A stretch of 64,000 nt of DNA from NCBI GenBank assembly GCA_013398275.1, contig VZSE01009483.1, forward strand, positions 6,800 to 70,799, read 5' to 3'. The notes under the pieces were generated by a model that saw only the letters and a list, made by a program, of their open reading frames with translations, searched no databases and had not been told where the DNA came from. How positions within the stretch are numbered: position 1 is the first letter of the stretch; every line of letters begins with the position of its first letter. Made by a program: the position numbers and the translations under genes. This DNA comes from Promerops cafer (Eukaryota > Chordata > Aves > Passeriformes > Nectariniidae). Of the stretch, positions 40,901 to 50,133 are shown piece after piece.

Positions 40901-43900
40901 TACATAGTCCTCCATTAATTCAAAGCCTTAATGATCCTTACTCTTATATAATTTCTAATATAAGAAATTATATTAAATGCATTAAAAATACACATATACA
41001 TATCAATAAATATATCTGTATGCTTCCTACATTAAATTTTATTTCTTTATGCTGTGACAATAGGAAACAACAGCTACTCTTAAGCTGCAAACAGTTTGAA
41101 GATTAGTTATATACTTGATCTTTAGGACTGAAGATTTGCATCACTGATAAAAAGACTTCTAGGAGAAGATAAAAGGCTTGATCTTTCTGTAGAGGATTTT
41201 TCTAAGAGGGACCCTAAACCTATTAACTATTTTTTCCTCTCTTTAGCATCATGGAAAGTCAAAGAAAGTCCAGTTTCCAACAGAGTCTCATAAACTAAAA
41301 TAAGCATTTTTAAATGTCACTATAGTTTTCTTCTGTAAAATAACACTACAATATGACAAGCTTTATTAGCACTCACTCGAGGAAACTTGCATCAACCTAC
41401 TCATTGTTTAGCTCCCTTTATTTTACCTTATAAATATTTTATTTAAATTTTATATAAACGACAATGGTAAGGCAGTAAGTGAGGTATGTAAGTAAGCCCA
41501 AAAGAATTTCAACAAAATCATCATGAAGACAATCTTGTGGTGTGGGTTTTATGTACACCATATCTTTTGAGGAAAAAAAATATTTTAATGTTCTCTCATT
41601 ATTTTAAACATCTGAGCAGTAATGCCACACAATTCGTGCTGGTAAAAAAGTTATTTCAGATTTTTAAATACACATCCATTTCCATATTCCGTACAGTCCA
41701 AGCATTCAGTATCTCTCCCTCTTTCTCCTGATTTACTATATACAGTTTATTTTTTCAAACTTACATTTAATGAAATGTATTTGTCTTCACAATCCACTTC
41801 CAAGGGAACTTCGATGAGGTTTTTGAAGGCTTTCTTCATTTGCTCACCATTTCCAATAGCAAAGTAACATAGGATCAGGTTGAAGCCTGCCTTCAGGCTT
41901 GGGGATATGCTCATTATTTCTTCAAATGAAGAAATGGCATCAACGTATTGGCCAGTTTTAATAAATGCAACTCCAATATTTTCCATTATTTTTATCCTAA
42001 GTAAGAAATCAGGTTTAGGTTGTATTTTTAATATTAAATCATACTGTACCCAAAACTTTTATTTCATAACCATGCCTCCTAGAAGAAACTCACCTCATCT
42101 GTTTGTGGGAACTAGTAATCTGGTCTAGAGCCATACGGTAGAATTTGATAGCTTTGGAATAGTTCCGTTGTTTTAAATATATATTTCCCATATTTACCTT
42201 CAGTATACCTATCAAAAGGAGTCAATGAGTTACAACATTTTAAAAGTGTTTCAAAGTGATAAAGTAGAACAACTTCTTAATAAATTTGTCTTCATTATAG
42301 GATAGTAATGTCTCTTTAAAGCAGCACTGCACTGAACTGCCTTCTGTGAGTTTAACTCAAGAGAAGATGAGTGAGAAGAATAGAAAACCTAGAATAGAAC
42401 TATCATGTAAGATGTATTCTGATTTTGATTTTGAATTGAGGGATGAAATGGAGATTATTTATAGTGCTCTCCAGGAAGACAGCTACAAATAAGCATCTCT
42501 GAAAAAAAAAAAAAACCACTGTAGGAGTCTCAGAGATATGCAAAATACTAAAAAAAGGTTTCAGGAGGGAAAGGCCAAGTCAAAAGAGAAAAAATTAGTG
42601 GTAGCTAATTGGACCACAAAGCGTGTGTGGCATGAGAAAATTATGTATCTGTCTTTGTGTTTACCTTAGTCTGTGGAAAGATAAGACTTAATGAGTCAGT
42701 ATAATTTAATGAGGTTTGGCTCTCCAAGTCAGAGACTGTGAATATCTGTCACCCACTCTGAGTGGCAGACATGAGGGCTGAGGTCTCTGAGTATCAGCAC
42801 CATGCAGATGCAGTCCTCACTTGACTACCAGTTTTAATCCACTTTGGGATACAACCTACCTCCACTGCTGAACATCTTATTCTTCACTATAACTTGGTAA
42901 GTAGTCAGCGCTTCAGCATACATTTCATTAGCAACATACTGACTGGCCAGATTGAGAAGAACCTATAAAAAAATTGGAATTACAGGTACAAGAAAATATA
43001 TTGTCCTCTCAACAGTAATAAACTTGAATTTATAGTAGATAAATTCAAGTTAATTTTACCTTGGAACTATTATCCTTACCACTTGTAAGCTTCCCATCTT
43101 TAATATTCCTTTGTTCTTGCAAATTTATATAGAGGAAACAAATTTAAAAGCTACTTATTCTAGGTAATTCTTATATTTTTGTACATGAATGACTAGCATT
43201 CAAAGTTATGCTACATGGGCCTTAGACTTCAGTAAACACAGTGCTATAATGCAAGATTATTAAAAAATATTCATACAAGATAATTCTCAGAAACTATGTA
43301 ATTTATGACTCCCAGCATGTGGAAAATGGTCCTAACGCCTGTGGTCACTCAGTTTAGAAGGGAATAATTTTTCCAAACTTCTGTTTCACAACAGAAGTTC
43401 TGTTGGTGTCAGGTAAAATAGCTCTGCATTTTTTCCACAGCTTTTCTCTGACCTTCATGGTAAAATAAGCTCCCAGGTCTGCCTAATTCAATATATTAAT
43501 TGTTAATAATTGTCTCTACAGCACTACCTGGAGTATGAATTTAAATATCCCTCAAGCATTTTTATGCTTGTTGTACCCTTTTTTAAAAAAAAAAAAAAAA
43601 AAAAAAGTTTACTATTTGAAAACCAGAATGTAAATCTAGGTACCTGCTTTAAGATTCAGGAATATTACTATATCCTATTTCATGTAACACATTCTCAGTC
43701 ACTTTATGGTTCAGTTTAAAGGCAGCATCTGATCTTTCCTGTTTTGTTTTCTCCTCTCAGCACATTACACTCTGTAGGCTATTTATTTCTGAAATACAGG
43801 GTCTGCATTTGCTATATTTTGATGCGCAGGGTTTACGTGTGAGTAAATATCTGGAATACACATTCATGGAAATTCTTCTCCACTTAACGTGGACTACGTG

Positions 43901-46900
43901 GTTTCTCTGGCATTTGAGATTGCATGGGAATGGACTCGATGACACGAATGGATCCCCTCTGTACACTGCCAGGAGCATTACAACACAGACACACACACAC
44001 TGCAGGAAACACTGACATTTCTGCTCAGGAGGATTTTCACCAACATTTCAGAAACTGAAGATTTCTAAGCACTTACTGTGTAAGTGAGGTCTAAGTTGAT
44101 ACTTTCTGGAGGAGCGATTTGTTCACGTTGTCTCAACAATTCTCTTTCCTGTCTTCCAGCTTCTTTTGCTTTCTCCAGAGCCTTAGACAAAATACTAGAA
44201 TTTAACAGTGCCTTGAATCTTACTGACTCAAGATTATGAAAATACATTCAAAACAAGTATGAAGAGAATACACTCATGACTATTTTCTTTGGTTTACAGA
44301 CTGCACCAAAAGCCTGAAAAAAGCACTATAGCTCACCAAGAGGTTTTCATTAGCAATAGGCAGATGTACAGTTATCTAAGTCTGCTTAGCTGTGTAATTA
44401 TGTACCCAATTATAATTTTCTGCAGAATGGTGTTAATATCCTTTGTACAAGTAATGATTTGGGTCTAGGAAGCACCAGTAGCAGTCCTGTGTGCCTCCAC
44501 AAGGGTGCAATGATTAAGAAAGTAATGGTTACTACTCAAGGTGACTATTTGGAAGCCAGTGGTGGAAGAAGTACTTCAAGATGGAGTTTGATTCCTAGGC
44601 CTTATGACAGGAGGTAAATCCAACTTGGTTATTTTACACAGAATGAGTTCACAGCTTTGATGACTTTTGCAGGAAAATGGATATTCTGCTGGACTTTCAG
44701 AAACAAACATCCTATAGGACCCTTGGAGACATCTGATACAATCTACATAAGAAACAACTCTTTGACATCAAGAGCATTCTTGACCATACATGCAAGAGAC
44801 TCAGGAAAAACTAACGAAATAGATTGGTTAATTAGCCACTACTCAGTGGCACAACAATGCTCTAATATCCTCTATAACAGAACAAATACATTCAAACTGT
44901 CCATTGGAAACAGTTCCTTGTCCACAGTAACCTTTGATCATACCTAGGAACCATCAAATGCTAGCTAGCCTGGGCCAACTGTGCACAACTAATTCATCAG
45001 ACCCATCTGAAGAGGTCAATGGACACAGGGGAAAGGGAATTTTTGTAGCACTGAAATCTTAACAAATATATATGCTGGAAATACAGCTCTTACCTTTTTT
45101 TTCAGCAAAGCAAGGTATTACTAGACTAGAAGAGTCATAATAAATTTAGAATTAAAATTAGTTTAATAATTTTAAACATTTGACCACAAGTCATTTTGAA
45201 ACATCTATCTATACAAATTACAGCAGAAATAAAGTGAAATTCAGAAAAACTACCAATTTCAAGTCTCCACAGCTATTGGCAACACAGCTTTCTTCAACCA
45301 GTTCATTCACTTTTTTTTCCAACTGCCTCATCTTCTCTTCTAAACTAAAATAAAAATAACAAAAGGATTAACATTAAAATTAAAGTAATGTAACTGCAAA
45401 CACTAAGTTTTTACACATTATATTCTCCATAAAACAACACAATGACATATCACATGCCACAACTACCTGGTTTTCCCATCAAAGAAAGTATTGTGTGAAA
45501 CTGTGCCTAGAGAAGATTGTCCAAAGCTATCATATTCACACTCTTAATTTGAGAACAGAGACCTAAGAAAACATAAATCCTCTTACAAGAACACTACAGA
45601 CTGGCAAATTTCACAAACCAAATTTGTTCAGAAGTAACTACAAAACAATAGATGAGCTTTCGTATCAAACACTAATGACATGAAATATCACATTAAAAGC
45701 AATTAATTGAAAACTTATTTGCATGCATAACTCTAAAGTATTGCTTGCAAATGCAGATTATAACAAAAAGTTGTGATTCTTCTAGACTTTCTCCACTGCT
45801 CAATAACCAAACATTTCAGTAGGATTCCCTATTCCTATATAGCTACGTTTGGGGAACAGAACTTTGGTATCGGAAAGCTCAACGATTTTCTGAGTGAACT
45901 CCCCAACATTCACACCAGCCTGCAGTTTCAGCTCAAGTGCTAAGCTCAGAGTGAACAGGGAGAAAGAGCAGGCAACCTCCCCCAAGTTTTTCCCAAAGAG
46001 CTGCAAGAATCATGGTGCTCCTTGCCTGTCACACACACTTTCATAGTCCTGCAAAATTCTGTGTAAGTATCACAGCATTTGTGTGGCAACAGCTACACCC
46101 AGGCTGCTGAGCTAGTCAGAACCAGAAATCACTGAAATCAGATGTTCCTGAAAGTCAGCCAACCACATGCACAAATGTTTGTGGCATTAATCCACCAAGT
46201 TCAGAATTTGGCCCCTCAAGGTTTTTGTAACTGTCTGGATGTTTTTAAACTCTATGCATGGTTGGTTTTCTGTTGCTGTTAATGCTTTGAAAGAATGTAA
46301 TGCAAAACTGAACAAACCTGTCTGAAGTTTTCTTTTCCAGAGGTGAAGCAGGACCTCTTGCTTGGCCAAGAGGATCAAATGAAGAACCTGAAAAATTAAC
46401 TGAGTACTGAAAACTGTAAAATAACATCTCCCTGTGGCAGCAGGCGATTTCTACAAACCATACCTTTCACAGCTGCTTTAGAGTAACCTGCAGCTTGCAC
46501 TGCTGTCATTGGTCGAGAGACCCCATCCTCAAATAAATAAAAAGATATATTAAAATAATCTCACTAAAAATTACATTGTAGACAATACAGACATAATTAT
46601 GTATTTTATATATAATTTTTATATATTCTATGTATATTATTTCAATGACAAATTGTTCATTGCATGTCAGTAAGTGTTAGAAAGTACTACACTGTTATTG
46701 CTTCCAAATCTGTGCTCAAATGAAACACACATCAATACCCTCATGCTTTCTGACAGTACTATGTTTAAAAAAGGACAAATTAAAAGTGTAGTAATTTGTA
46801 TTAATTCAATGAACTTCTAAATACTTGTATCTAACACTTACCAGAAAAAATTCATTGTTCCAAATGAATATAAAATGTAAATATTGGAACTTTTACCTGT

Positions 46901-49090
46901 ATAGTTCCTGTCATGGGTCTTCCCATAGATGAAGTTGAAGTTGCCTTTGACTACAAAAATAAGTAAGTTGTTTGAAATTTTCATTCACAAAGCATAAGAA
47001 GCCTACGTACAATCAGAACAACACTAAATTTTAAAAGTTGAGCTAACTCTCACACAAGTTCATAGCAAAGTTCCCATTTATGCTACTCATATGCAATATA
47101 CTGCCAGTTCCTGGCAGACTTAAAGATGTTGAATACTTCAGTTAGCACAAATTCACAATAAAGGCTTTTTATGTATTTGGATACTTCCGTCAGCTCTTTT
47201 AAAAAGAAATACATAGAAAATTATCTGAGGCAGCACACTTTCCATTACTAAATTATTGAAATTGCTACCTCGAAATTGAACAAGTAATTTACACAAAATA
47301 CTTCAGTAAAATTTTGTCTAGAGCTGATAAAATCTGTCACTGTATTAATCTTCTAAGTTATATTTTCATGCAGATTTATTTTATCAATACATCTAAGTAT
47401 ACCAAAGAACACAACCAACTTTTTCTGATTCAACTAGACAGGTTTCAGAGCCCATATTCTTCAAGACTTGATTTCACCTTAACGCCAGAAAACTTTCCCA
47501 AGCCCAAATAACAACCTATTCAGTTTCCCCTGCAAGTGAACCCAATTAATACCCTGGACTCTAATGCCTTATGCAGCACAGAAGATTTGTTGCACGATTC
47601 AGGAGAAAATAAAAATGACCAGTAAACCATGCCTTGACCAAGTGCAAAGTTGTGAATTAAAACCAATGAACAGATGCAGTTCACTAGAATGAAATTCTTA
47701 ATTTAGAAGGGCTCCCTTTGTGCACAGAATTAAATGGTACATTTATATTTTGTAAATGACATTTTCATTAAGGATAAAACAGAACAAAAACCTGCCCCAA
47801 ATCCAGTAGCTAGAGGTCTTGGACTTGATGTACCAGGAATTTTGGCTGTCACCTAGGTGGGAAAAAAAAAAGAACCAAACAAAAAAACCCCACCAATGAA
47901 AACCTGTATGTATCAATTATTAGTGTTTCTACATAGTAAGATCTACATTAATGCAAAGTTTTTTAAAAGATACTTACAGGGGGTCTTCTTCCATGACTTG
48001 TTCTTGCTGCCTGTTGAAAAGCTATATCATTTTCTAAATCCTAGAAAAGATAAAAACATTAACCCTTTGAAAACCACAACACCCAAACTCACAATTCCAC
48101 AACCTTCAGACTACTGAAAGCAGATTGGTGAAAAATCAAAAATTCTTCACAAAATACTTGAAGATAACTGAACAATGGGGTTTACTGACAATAAATTACA
48201 ATTATTTGTCTATCTTTTTTTGGTATTTTAGATTAGGAAATGTAAAGGCTTGTTATTTTCTAAAAACACAGAGGAAAGAGAGATGAAGTCATAAAATATA
48301 ACATTAGTTTCTTTTTCCATCCAAATGCTTACTACTTATGCTCTTTCTGAATTGACATTAACAACTGCAATGCAAAACATTAAAACATCTCGTGTCTCTC
48401 AGGTCTTGCAGCAACTCTCATGAATTGGGTACTGGGATTTCACACAAGATGCCAAGTCTTGCTAGTGGGTTTGGACCAAATGACATCACTGTTGTCCCAA
48501 GTCCACCACACCAGCAGTTACCCAAAAGTGGTCTGCAGGGCTACTTTAAGACATCTCAGACGCTCTACCCAATTGCACAGAGACCTGCAGGATTCCATTC
48601 TACTGTGAGCTGCTCCAGCAGCAGCACAGTAGGAAATCAATGACCTACTGACCACTCAGGAGCCTCTTTTGTCAGAAAAGTTGCTGCTGCATACAGCCTG
48701 GGAAACACCACACTGAATGTGCCTACAAATAATTATGATTTTATATTTCAAGAATTCTAACCATTACAGCATCTTAGGTCTGTTGACATCTGCACAAAGG
48801 TTTAGTTGGAATAGAAAGCTATCAAAGAATTAACTATTCAAGAACATCTCTGAGAAACTTCAGATGTTTCTTGCTAAATAAAGTAAAATTCACTTCAAAG
48901 CAGCAGTAACTTGTATGTTACTGTACCCATAAATTGTTACCTTATACTTCTAAGTTAAAATTCCATGTATGGGAAAGGTGAGAAACAGCAAATATTTTAC
49001 CTCTGTGTCAAACATGGGATTATAATCATTGTAGCCAGAGTAGAGATCATCTTCATTATTCTCAGGAGCGGGATGCACATTTTGCATCAT
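7875..49090 (-). CDS. IFT88: Intraflagellar transport protein 88 (25 coding exons)
   Basis: IFT88 (Tg737/polaris) is a core subunit of the IFT-B train that carries cargo along cilia. Its tetratricopeptide repeats form a superhelical scaffold for other IFT-B proteins. I joined 25 coding exons from the ATG at 49090 to the TAG at 7877-7875: 2451 nt, 816 residues, close to the ~824-833 of mammals, with every exon phase matching its neighbour. The N-terminus (MMQNVHPAPENNEDDLYSGY) and the acidic C-terminus (DDFADEELGEDLLPE) are diagnostic. TPR-type helices fill residues ~199-305 and ~430-690; a basic linker (~727-745) and acidic tail follow. Introns 3 and 24 appear to be GC-AG. Only four non-coding bases precede the ATG in its exon, so an untranslated first exon must lie upstream. 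No frameshift or stop was found. Confidence 0.97.
8680..8775 (-). CDS. IFT88: IFT88 coding exon 24 (residues 745-777)
   Basis: 96 nt, acceptor 'tttctgttccccag'. Encodes SGGTKGERLSAKLKALPGTS then EPYESSSSKEI, conserved in the IFT88 tail. The exon ends ATA G and joins exon 25 in frame (ATA|GAT, I D) only through a GC donor, G|GCAAGT. Confidence 0.93.
8776..17261 (-). other. IFT88: IFT88 intron 23 (8.5 kb)
   Basis: The longest intron. No coding exon, RNA gene or dated mobile element was recognised. It holds AT-rich low-complexity stretches (11490-11550 and 12260-12285), a TA-rich run near 13717-13728, and a near-direct repeat 'tagctagtaagtact' at ~14545-14580. ORFs up to ~130 codons here lack motifs. 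Confidence 0.6.
17262..17316 (-). CDS. IFT88: IFT88 coding exon 23 (residues 727-745)
   Basis: 55 nt, acceptor 'cactgttctgcag', donor GTG|GTAAGT. Encodes RIKSGRDGSARSRREGSC, a basic, serine-rich disordered linker. Confidence 0.93.
20246..20760 (+). repeat. CR1 LINE 3' fragment (about 515 bp)
   Basis: Begins in the last part of the reverse transcriptase ORF ('gttgtgtgtccagttctgggg', 'ctggagagggcccggaggagg') and runs through 'ggaacaggttgcccagagaagctgtgg' to a CR1-like 3' end near 20760. Many substitutions and the loss of an open frame show it is old and inactive. It is antisense to IFT88, inside intron 22. Confidence 0.9.
22066..22081. repeat. Short CA microsatellite
   Basis: A (CA)n run of about 8 units; too short to carry much weight. 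Confidence 0.8.
22657..22763 (-). CDS. IFT88: IFT88 coding exon 22 (residues 691-726)
   Basis: 107 nt, acceptor 'tttccaattag', donor CAG|GTAAGT. Encodes LRFLVRLCTDMGLKEVQEYI then TKLKKAEKLKEIREQ, the C-terminal capping helix and a charged helix. Confidence 0.96.
24464..24529 (-). CDS. IFT88: IFT88 coding exon 21 (residues 669-691)
   Basis: 66 nt, acceptor 'ttgtttgcag', donor AAT|GTAAGT. Encodes NYQKALEKYKVIHRKFPENV E, completing the last TPR and the HRKFPENVEC motif. Confidence 0.95.
24800..24975 (-). repeat. CR1-like LINE fragment in IFT88 intron 20
   Basis: Carries 'attgttccagtgtctcaccatg', 'cacaataaagaatttctccc' and 'cagcctgtctccatctttcc', the reverse-strand form of the CR1 region just before the 3' UTR. 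The matching minus-strand reading contains RV..W..G....Q-like RT C-terminal remnants. It is diverged and interrupted. Confidence 0.75.
25037..25089 (-). CDS. IFT88: IFT88 coding exon 20 (residues 651-669)
   Basis: 53 nt, acceptor 'tttatatgcag', donor GTG|GTAAGT. Encodes PTQVKWQLMVASCYRRS, the A helix of the last TPR, ending inside Gly669. Confidence 0.95.
25090..27955 (-). other. IFT88: IFT88 intron 19 (2.9 kb)
   Basis: Very AT-rich from ~26000 to 27300. No exon, repeat family or RNA gene recognised. Confidence 0.55.
27956..28071 (-). CDS. IFT88: IFT88 coding exon 19 (residues 613-651)
   Basis: 116 nt, acceptor 'attttgtcag', donor CCT|GTAAGT, ending in phase 2. Encodes SYRYFPSNIEVIEWLGAYYI then a second TPR helix (EKAIEYFERAALI). 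Confidence 0.97.
29233..29383 (-). CDS. IFT88: IFT88 coding exon 18 (residues 562-612)
   Basis: 151 nt, acceptor 'gaaaactcag', donor GAG|GTACTT. Encodes TPRs: YQIMEDPNQAIEWLLQLISV and LSKLGNLYDTEGDKSQAFHY, among the most conserved segments of IFT88. Confidence 0.97.
30836..30944 (-). CDS. IFT88: IFT88 coding exon 17 (residues 526-562)
   Basis: 109 nt, acceptor 'tttattttttag', donor CAT|GTATCT (weak), ending in phase 2. Encodes a TPR: LAYKKLNKIDEALDCFLKLH then AILPNSAQVLYQLAS. Confidence 0.96.
31537..31723 (-). CDS. IFT88: IFT88 coding exon 16 (residues 464-526)
   Basis: 187 nt, acceptor 'gttcatgtag', donor TTG|GTAAGT, ending in phase 1. Contains two TPR helix pairs, including the near-invariant NPAALTNKGNTVFANGDCEK and AAEFYKEALRNDSLCTEALY. 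Confidence 0.97.
32352..32438 (-). CDS. IFT88: IFT88 coding exon 15 (residues 435-463)
   Basis: 87 nt, phase 0 both ends, acceptor 'attatttctag', donor TTG|GTAAGT. Encodes ALETLKMFEKKDSRVKSAAA then TNLSFLYYL. Confidence 0.95.
32439..36721 (-). other. IFT88: IFT88 intron 14 (4.3 kb)
   Basis: Contains the solo LTR at 35175-35745 and AT-rich simple sequence near 32790-32830. Nothing else recognised. Confidence 0.6.
35175..35745 (+). mobile_element. Solo LTR of an avian endogenous retrovirus (about 570 bp)
   Basis: Starts 'tgctggttttggctgggata' and ends near 'ctggggttgaaccaca'. It has internal landmarks that recur in a common avian ERVL-type LTR as I remember it: 'tgtgctggaaactgttgataa', 'aaggccttttctgcccctcac', 'catgggaagtggtgaatgaa', and a TATA-like 'cacataaagc' near 35430. 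No internal retroviral genes adjoin it. It lies antisense to IFT88 in intron 14. No clear target-site duplication was seen. The ORFs at 35330-35949 are shadows. Confidence 0.75.
36722..36821 (-). CDS. IFT88: IFT88 coding exon 14 (residues 401-434)
   Basis: 100 nt, acceptor 'ctgttgcag', donor CAG|GTATAG. Completes Trp401 and encodes CVDAVKASHYVELANDLEIN then KATTYLRQQNFNQ, the first helices of the second TPR array. Confidence 0.95.
36822..39389 (-). other. IFT88: IFT88 intron 13 (2.6 kb)
   Basis: No exon or known repeat recognised. A small tandem duplication (cagagtgatcact, two copies) is at ~38978-39002. Confidence 0.55.
38978..39002. repeat. Two-copy ~13-bp tandem repeat
   Basis: 'cagagtgatcact' is immediately followed by 'cagagtgatca'. 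Only two copies. Confidence 0.7.
39390..39476 (-). CDS. IFT88: IFT88 coding exon 13 (residues 372-401)
   Basis: 87 nt, acceptor 'tttttccttcag', donor CTG|GTAAGA, ending in phase 2. Encodes KSLAEEYIMTAAKLIAPAIE then TSFAVGYD. A CR1 copy begins only ~36 nt upstream of the acceptor. Confidence 0.95.
39512..39720 (+). repeat. CR1 LINE 3' fragment beside IFT88 exon 13
   Basis: Contains 'aggcactggaacaggctgcc', 'cattcctggaagtgttcaag', 'ggggctctgagcaacctggt' and a terminal 'ccattctata', all standard for the CR1 3' end. It looks less diverged than the other copies. It is antisense to IFT88 within intron 12, and its start is ~36 nt from the exon 13 splice acceptor. Confidence 0.92.
40161..40231 (-). 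CDS. IFT88: IFT88 coding exon 12 (residues 349-372)
   Basis: 71 nt, acceptor 'gtccccatccag', donor GAG|GTAATG, ending in phase 2. Encodes VDLHTNLLIEAIKNDSLSQI then ERE, the start of the conserved inter-TPR linker. Confidence 0.94.
40232..41764 (-). other. IFT88: IFT88 intron 11 (1.5 kb)
   Basis: No exon or repeat family recognised. A short duplicated 'tagttttctaac' lies at ~40380-40410. Confidence 0.5.
41765..41996 (-). CDS. IFT88: IFT88 coding exon 11 (residues 271-348)
   Basis: 232 nt, the longest exon; acceptor 'tttcttacttag', donor AAT|GTAAGT. Encodes a TPR (ENIGVAFIKTGQYVDAISSF) and a following helix pair (LKAGFNLILCYFAIGNGEQM). Confidence 0.96.
42094..42208 (-). CDS. IFT88: IFT88 coding exon 10 (residues 233-271)
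   Basis: 115 nt, acceptor 'ccttttgatag', donor GAG|GTGAGT, ending in phase 2. Encodes a TPR: ILKVNMGNIYLKQRNYSKAI then KFYRMALDQI, with the usual G..Y...Y..A...Y..A spacing. Confidence 0.96.
42860..42962 (-). CDS. IFT88: IFT88 coding exon 9 (residues 199-233)
   Basis: 103 nt, acceptor 'ttttttatag', donor GAG|GTAGGT, ending in phase 1. Encodes a first TPR-like helix pair beginning VLLNLASQYVANEMYAEALT. Confidence 0.95.
43585..43606. repeat. Poly(A) homopolymer
   Basis: A run of 22 A on the plus strand in IFT88 intron 8, preceded by T's. No retrocopy was recognised beside it. Confidence 0.85.
44077..44181 (-). CDS. IFT88: IFT88 coding exon 8 (residues 164-198)
   Basis: 105 nt, phase 0 both ends, acceptor 'ttttgtctaag', donor ACA|GTAAGT. 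Encodes ALEKAKEAGRQERELLRQRE followed by QIAPPESINLDLTYT, a conserved helix and the linker before the TPRs. Confidence 0.95.
45254..45344 (-). CDS. IFT88: IFT88 coding exon 7 (residues 133-163)
   Basis: 91 nt, acceptor 'ttattttag', donor TTG|GTAGTT (weak at +4 to +6). Encodes a charged, probably coiled helix: LEEKMRQLEKKVNELVEESC then VANSCGDLKL. Leads into the first TPR region. Confidence 0.94.
46318..46387 (-). CDS. IFT88: IFT88 coding exon 6 (residues 110-133)
   Basis: 70 nt, acceptor 'aatttttcag', donor CAG|GTTTGT (a weak donor), ending in phase 2. Encodes SSFDPLGQARGPASPLEKKT SD, matching the conserved FDPL.Q.RGPA.PLE segment. Confidence 0.93.
46464..46527 (-). CDS. IFT88: IFT88 coding exon 5 (residues 89-110)
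   Basis: 64 nt, acceptor 'tttatttgag', donor AAG|GTATGG, ending in phase 1. Encodes DGVSRPMTAVQAAGYSKAAV and K; the split Gly110 is completed in exon 6. Confidence 0.94.
46897..46950 (-). CDS. IFT88: IFT88 coding exon 4 (residues 71-88)
   Basis: 54 nt, phase 0 both ends, acceptor 'ttatttttgtag', donor CAG|GTAAAA. Encodes SKATSTSSMGRPMTGTIQ, part of the disordered N-terminal region with paired GRPMTG / SRPMTA motifs across exons 4 and 5. Confidence 0.93.
47796..47852 (-). CDS. IFT88: IFT88 coding exon 3 (residues 52-70)
   Basis: 57 nt, acceptor 'cccacctag', encoding VTAKIPGTSSPRPLATGFG. The only in-frame junction to the next exon uses a GC donor (GGG|GCAGGT). The nearby GT, 4 nt further on, would shift the frame. 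The GC choice gives ...ATGFG|SKATS, which fits the family. Confidence 0.88.
47978..48040 (-). CDS. IFT88: IFT88 coding exon 2 (residues 31-51)
   Basis: 63 nt, phase 0 at both ends, acceptor 'cttttctag', donor CCT|GTAAGT. Encodes DLENDIAFQQAARTSHGRRP plus a final P, the conserved AFQQA..TSHGRRPP motif of IFT88. Confidence 0.95.
49001..49090 (-). CDS. IFT88: IFT88 coding exon 1 (residues 1-30)
   Basis: Starts with tandem ATG ATG (MMQNVHPAP...). The exon itself begins at 49094 after a 'tttcacag' acceptor, leaving only AAAA before the start codon. The donor is GAG|GTAAAA, phase 0. Contains the conserved EDDLYSGYNDYNPMFD segment near the N-terminus. Confidence 0.95.
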
Positions 49091-49617
49091 TTTTCTGTGA
49101 AACATTTAACATGCCAAATGTTATCTTGGTGGTTTTATATAAATATTTAAGAATGCAAAATATAAACAGTAGTAGTAGTAATAGTTTGATTAGTCATAAA
49201 AACTAGGACTCGCCTATAAACAGATCAAATGGCACCATTTCATGGATTTATATTTTTGTTTATACTTATGCCAGTTATGAAAATTGTTTTAAAGGTATTT
49301 ATAATTAAAACTAAATTACAATAACAAGTAATCCCATTACTCCTTCTAGAACGGTATCTTTCCACTGTCACCTAACTCATGTTTAAGACAACTTATATTT
49401 TAAAGTTAGTCTTTATAGGCCAAACTGTAGTAGTAAGTCTAATGAAAGGTATTTCATCTTGCTTCGAACCTTCCCTTCCCTTTCCTCCCGCATTCTAATA
49501 TCAACATAGCTACAGCTATGAAGCCATTTCAATTAAAACGGGTTTTAAAAGCCAGCATTAAAGTAACCCGGGTTCCGAAGTCTTTCTCCACCAATGTTTC
49601 CCAGTCTAATACGGTGC

Positions 49618-50133
49618 GTTCACCTGGTGGCCTTTCCTCACGGAGGGCAGACACTAAGATGTCTCACTTTGCCTGGCCACCTGTTTTCATAAAAACCTCA
49701 AGAAGGCAACTTTTGCTTTCATCGATAACATGAAGTACATGCCCCTCAGCAAGCAAGCCTCAGCCAGGACGACGCGCACGGTTCCTCGGCAGCGGCAGCG
49801 GGAGGATGNAACGGAGTGCCGGTCCTCGTCTGCCTCCTGGCACGTGTACGGCAGGAAAACTGTCAAACGCCTGAACATGCGCTTCATTTCTAATCCAGTC
49901 GCAATCCAAAACGTCACCATTTCTTCCAATGAGCTGAGAAATCTGTTCTCAAAACTGAAAGGCTCACTTAAAAAAAAAAAAAAANCCGTCGCTTCCCCGC
50001 CGTGCGCGGTGCCCCGCGGCCGAGCCGCTCCCGTTCCCTCAGCGAGGACCCGGCGATGCGCCCCGGAGCGGGGGCGGCTCAGGGCACGGGCGGGACTCCC
50101 GCCCTGGGCTCGCCCGCGGCCGCGGCCCGCTCG
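49618..50133 (-). promoter_or_regulatory. IFT88: Probable IFT88 promoter / 5' untranslated exon region (broken assembly)
   Basis: The first coding exon needs an upstream non-coding exon, and this GC-rich stretch is the only candidate before CRYL1. CpG density rises from ~49730 to the 'n' at 49809, and a 148-bp extremely GC-rich piece sits between 'n' joins at 49985 and 50134. A possible donor for the untranslated exon is CCACCAG|GTGAAC (minus strand, intron starting at 49623). The exact transcription start cannot be read because of the joins. ORFs crossing here (49687-50230) run through 'n' bases and are not genes. Confidence 0.5.
49809..49809. other. Assembly join (single n)
   Basis: One ambiguous base at the edge of a GC-rich stretch; the true gap size is unknown. 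Confidence 0.85.
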
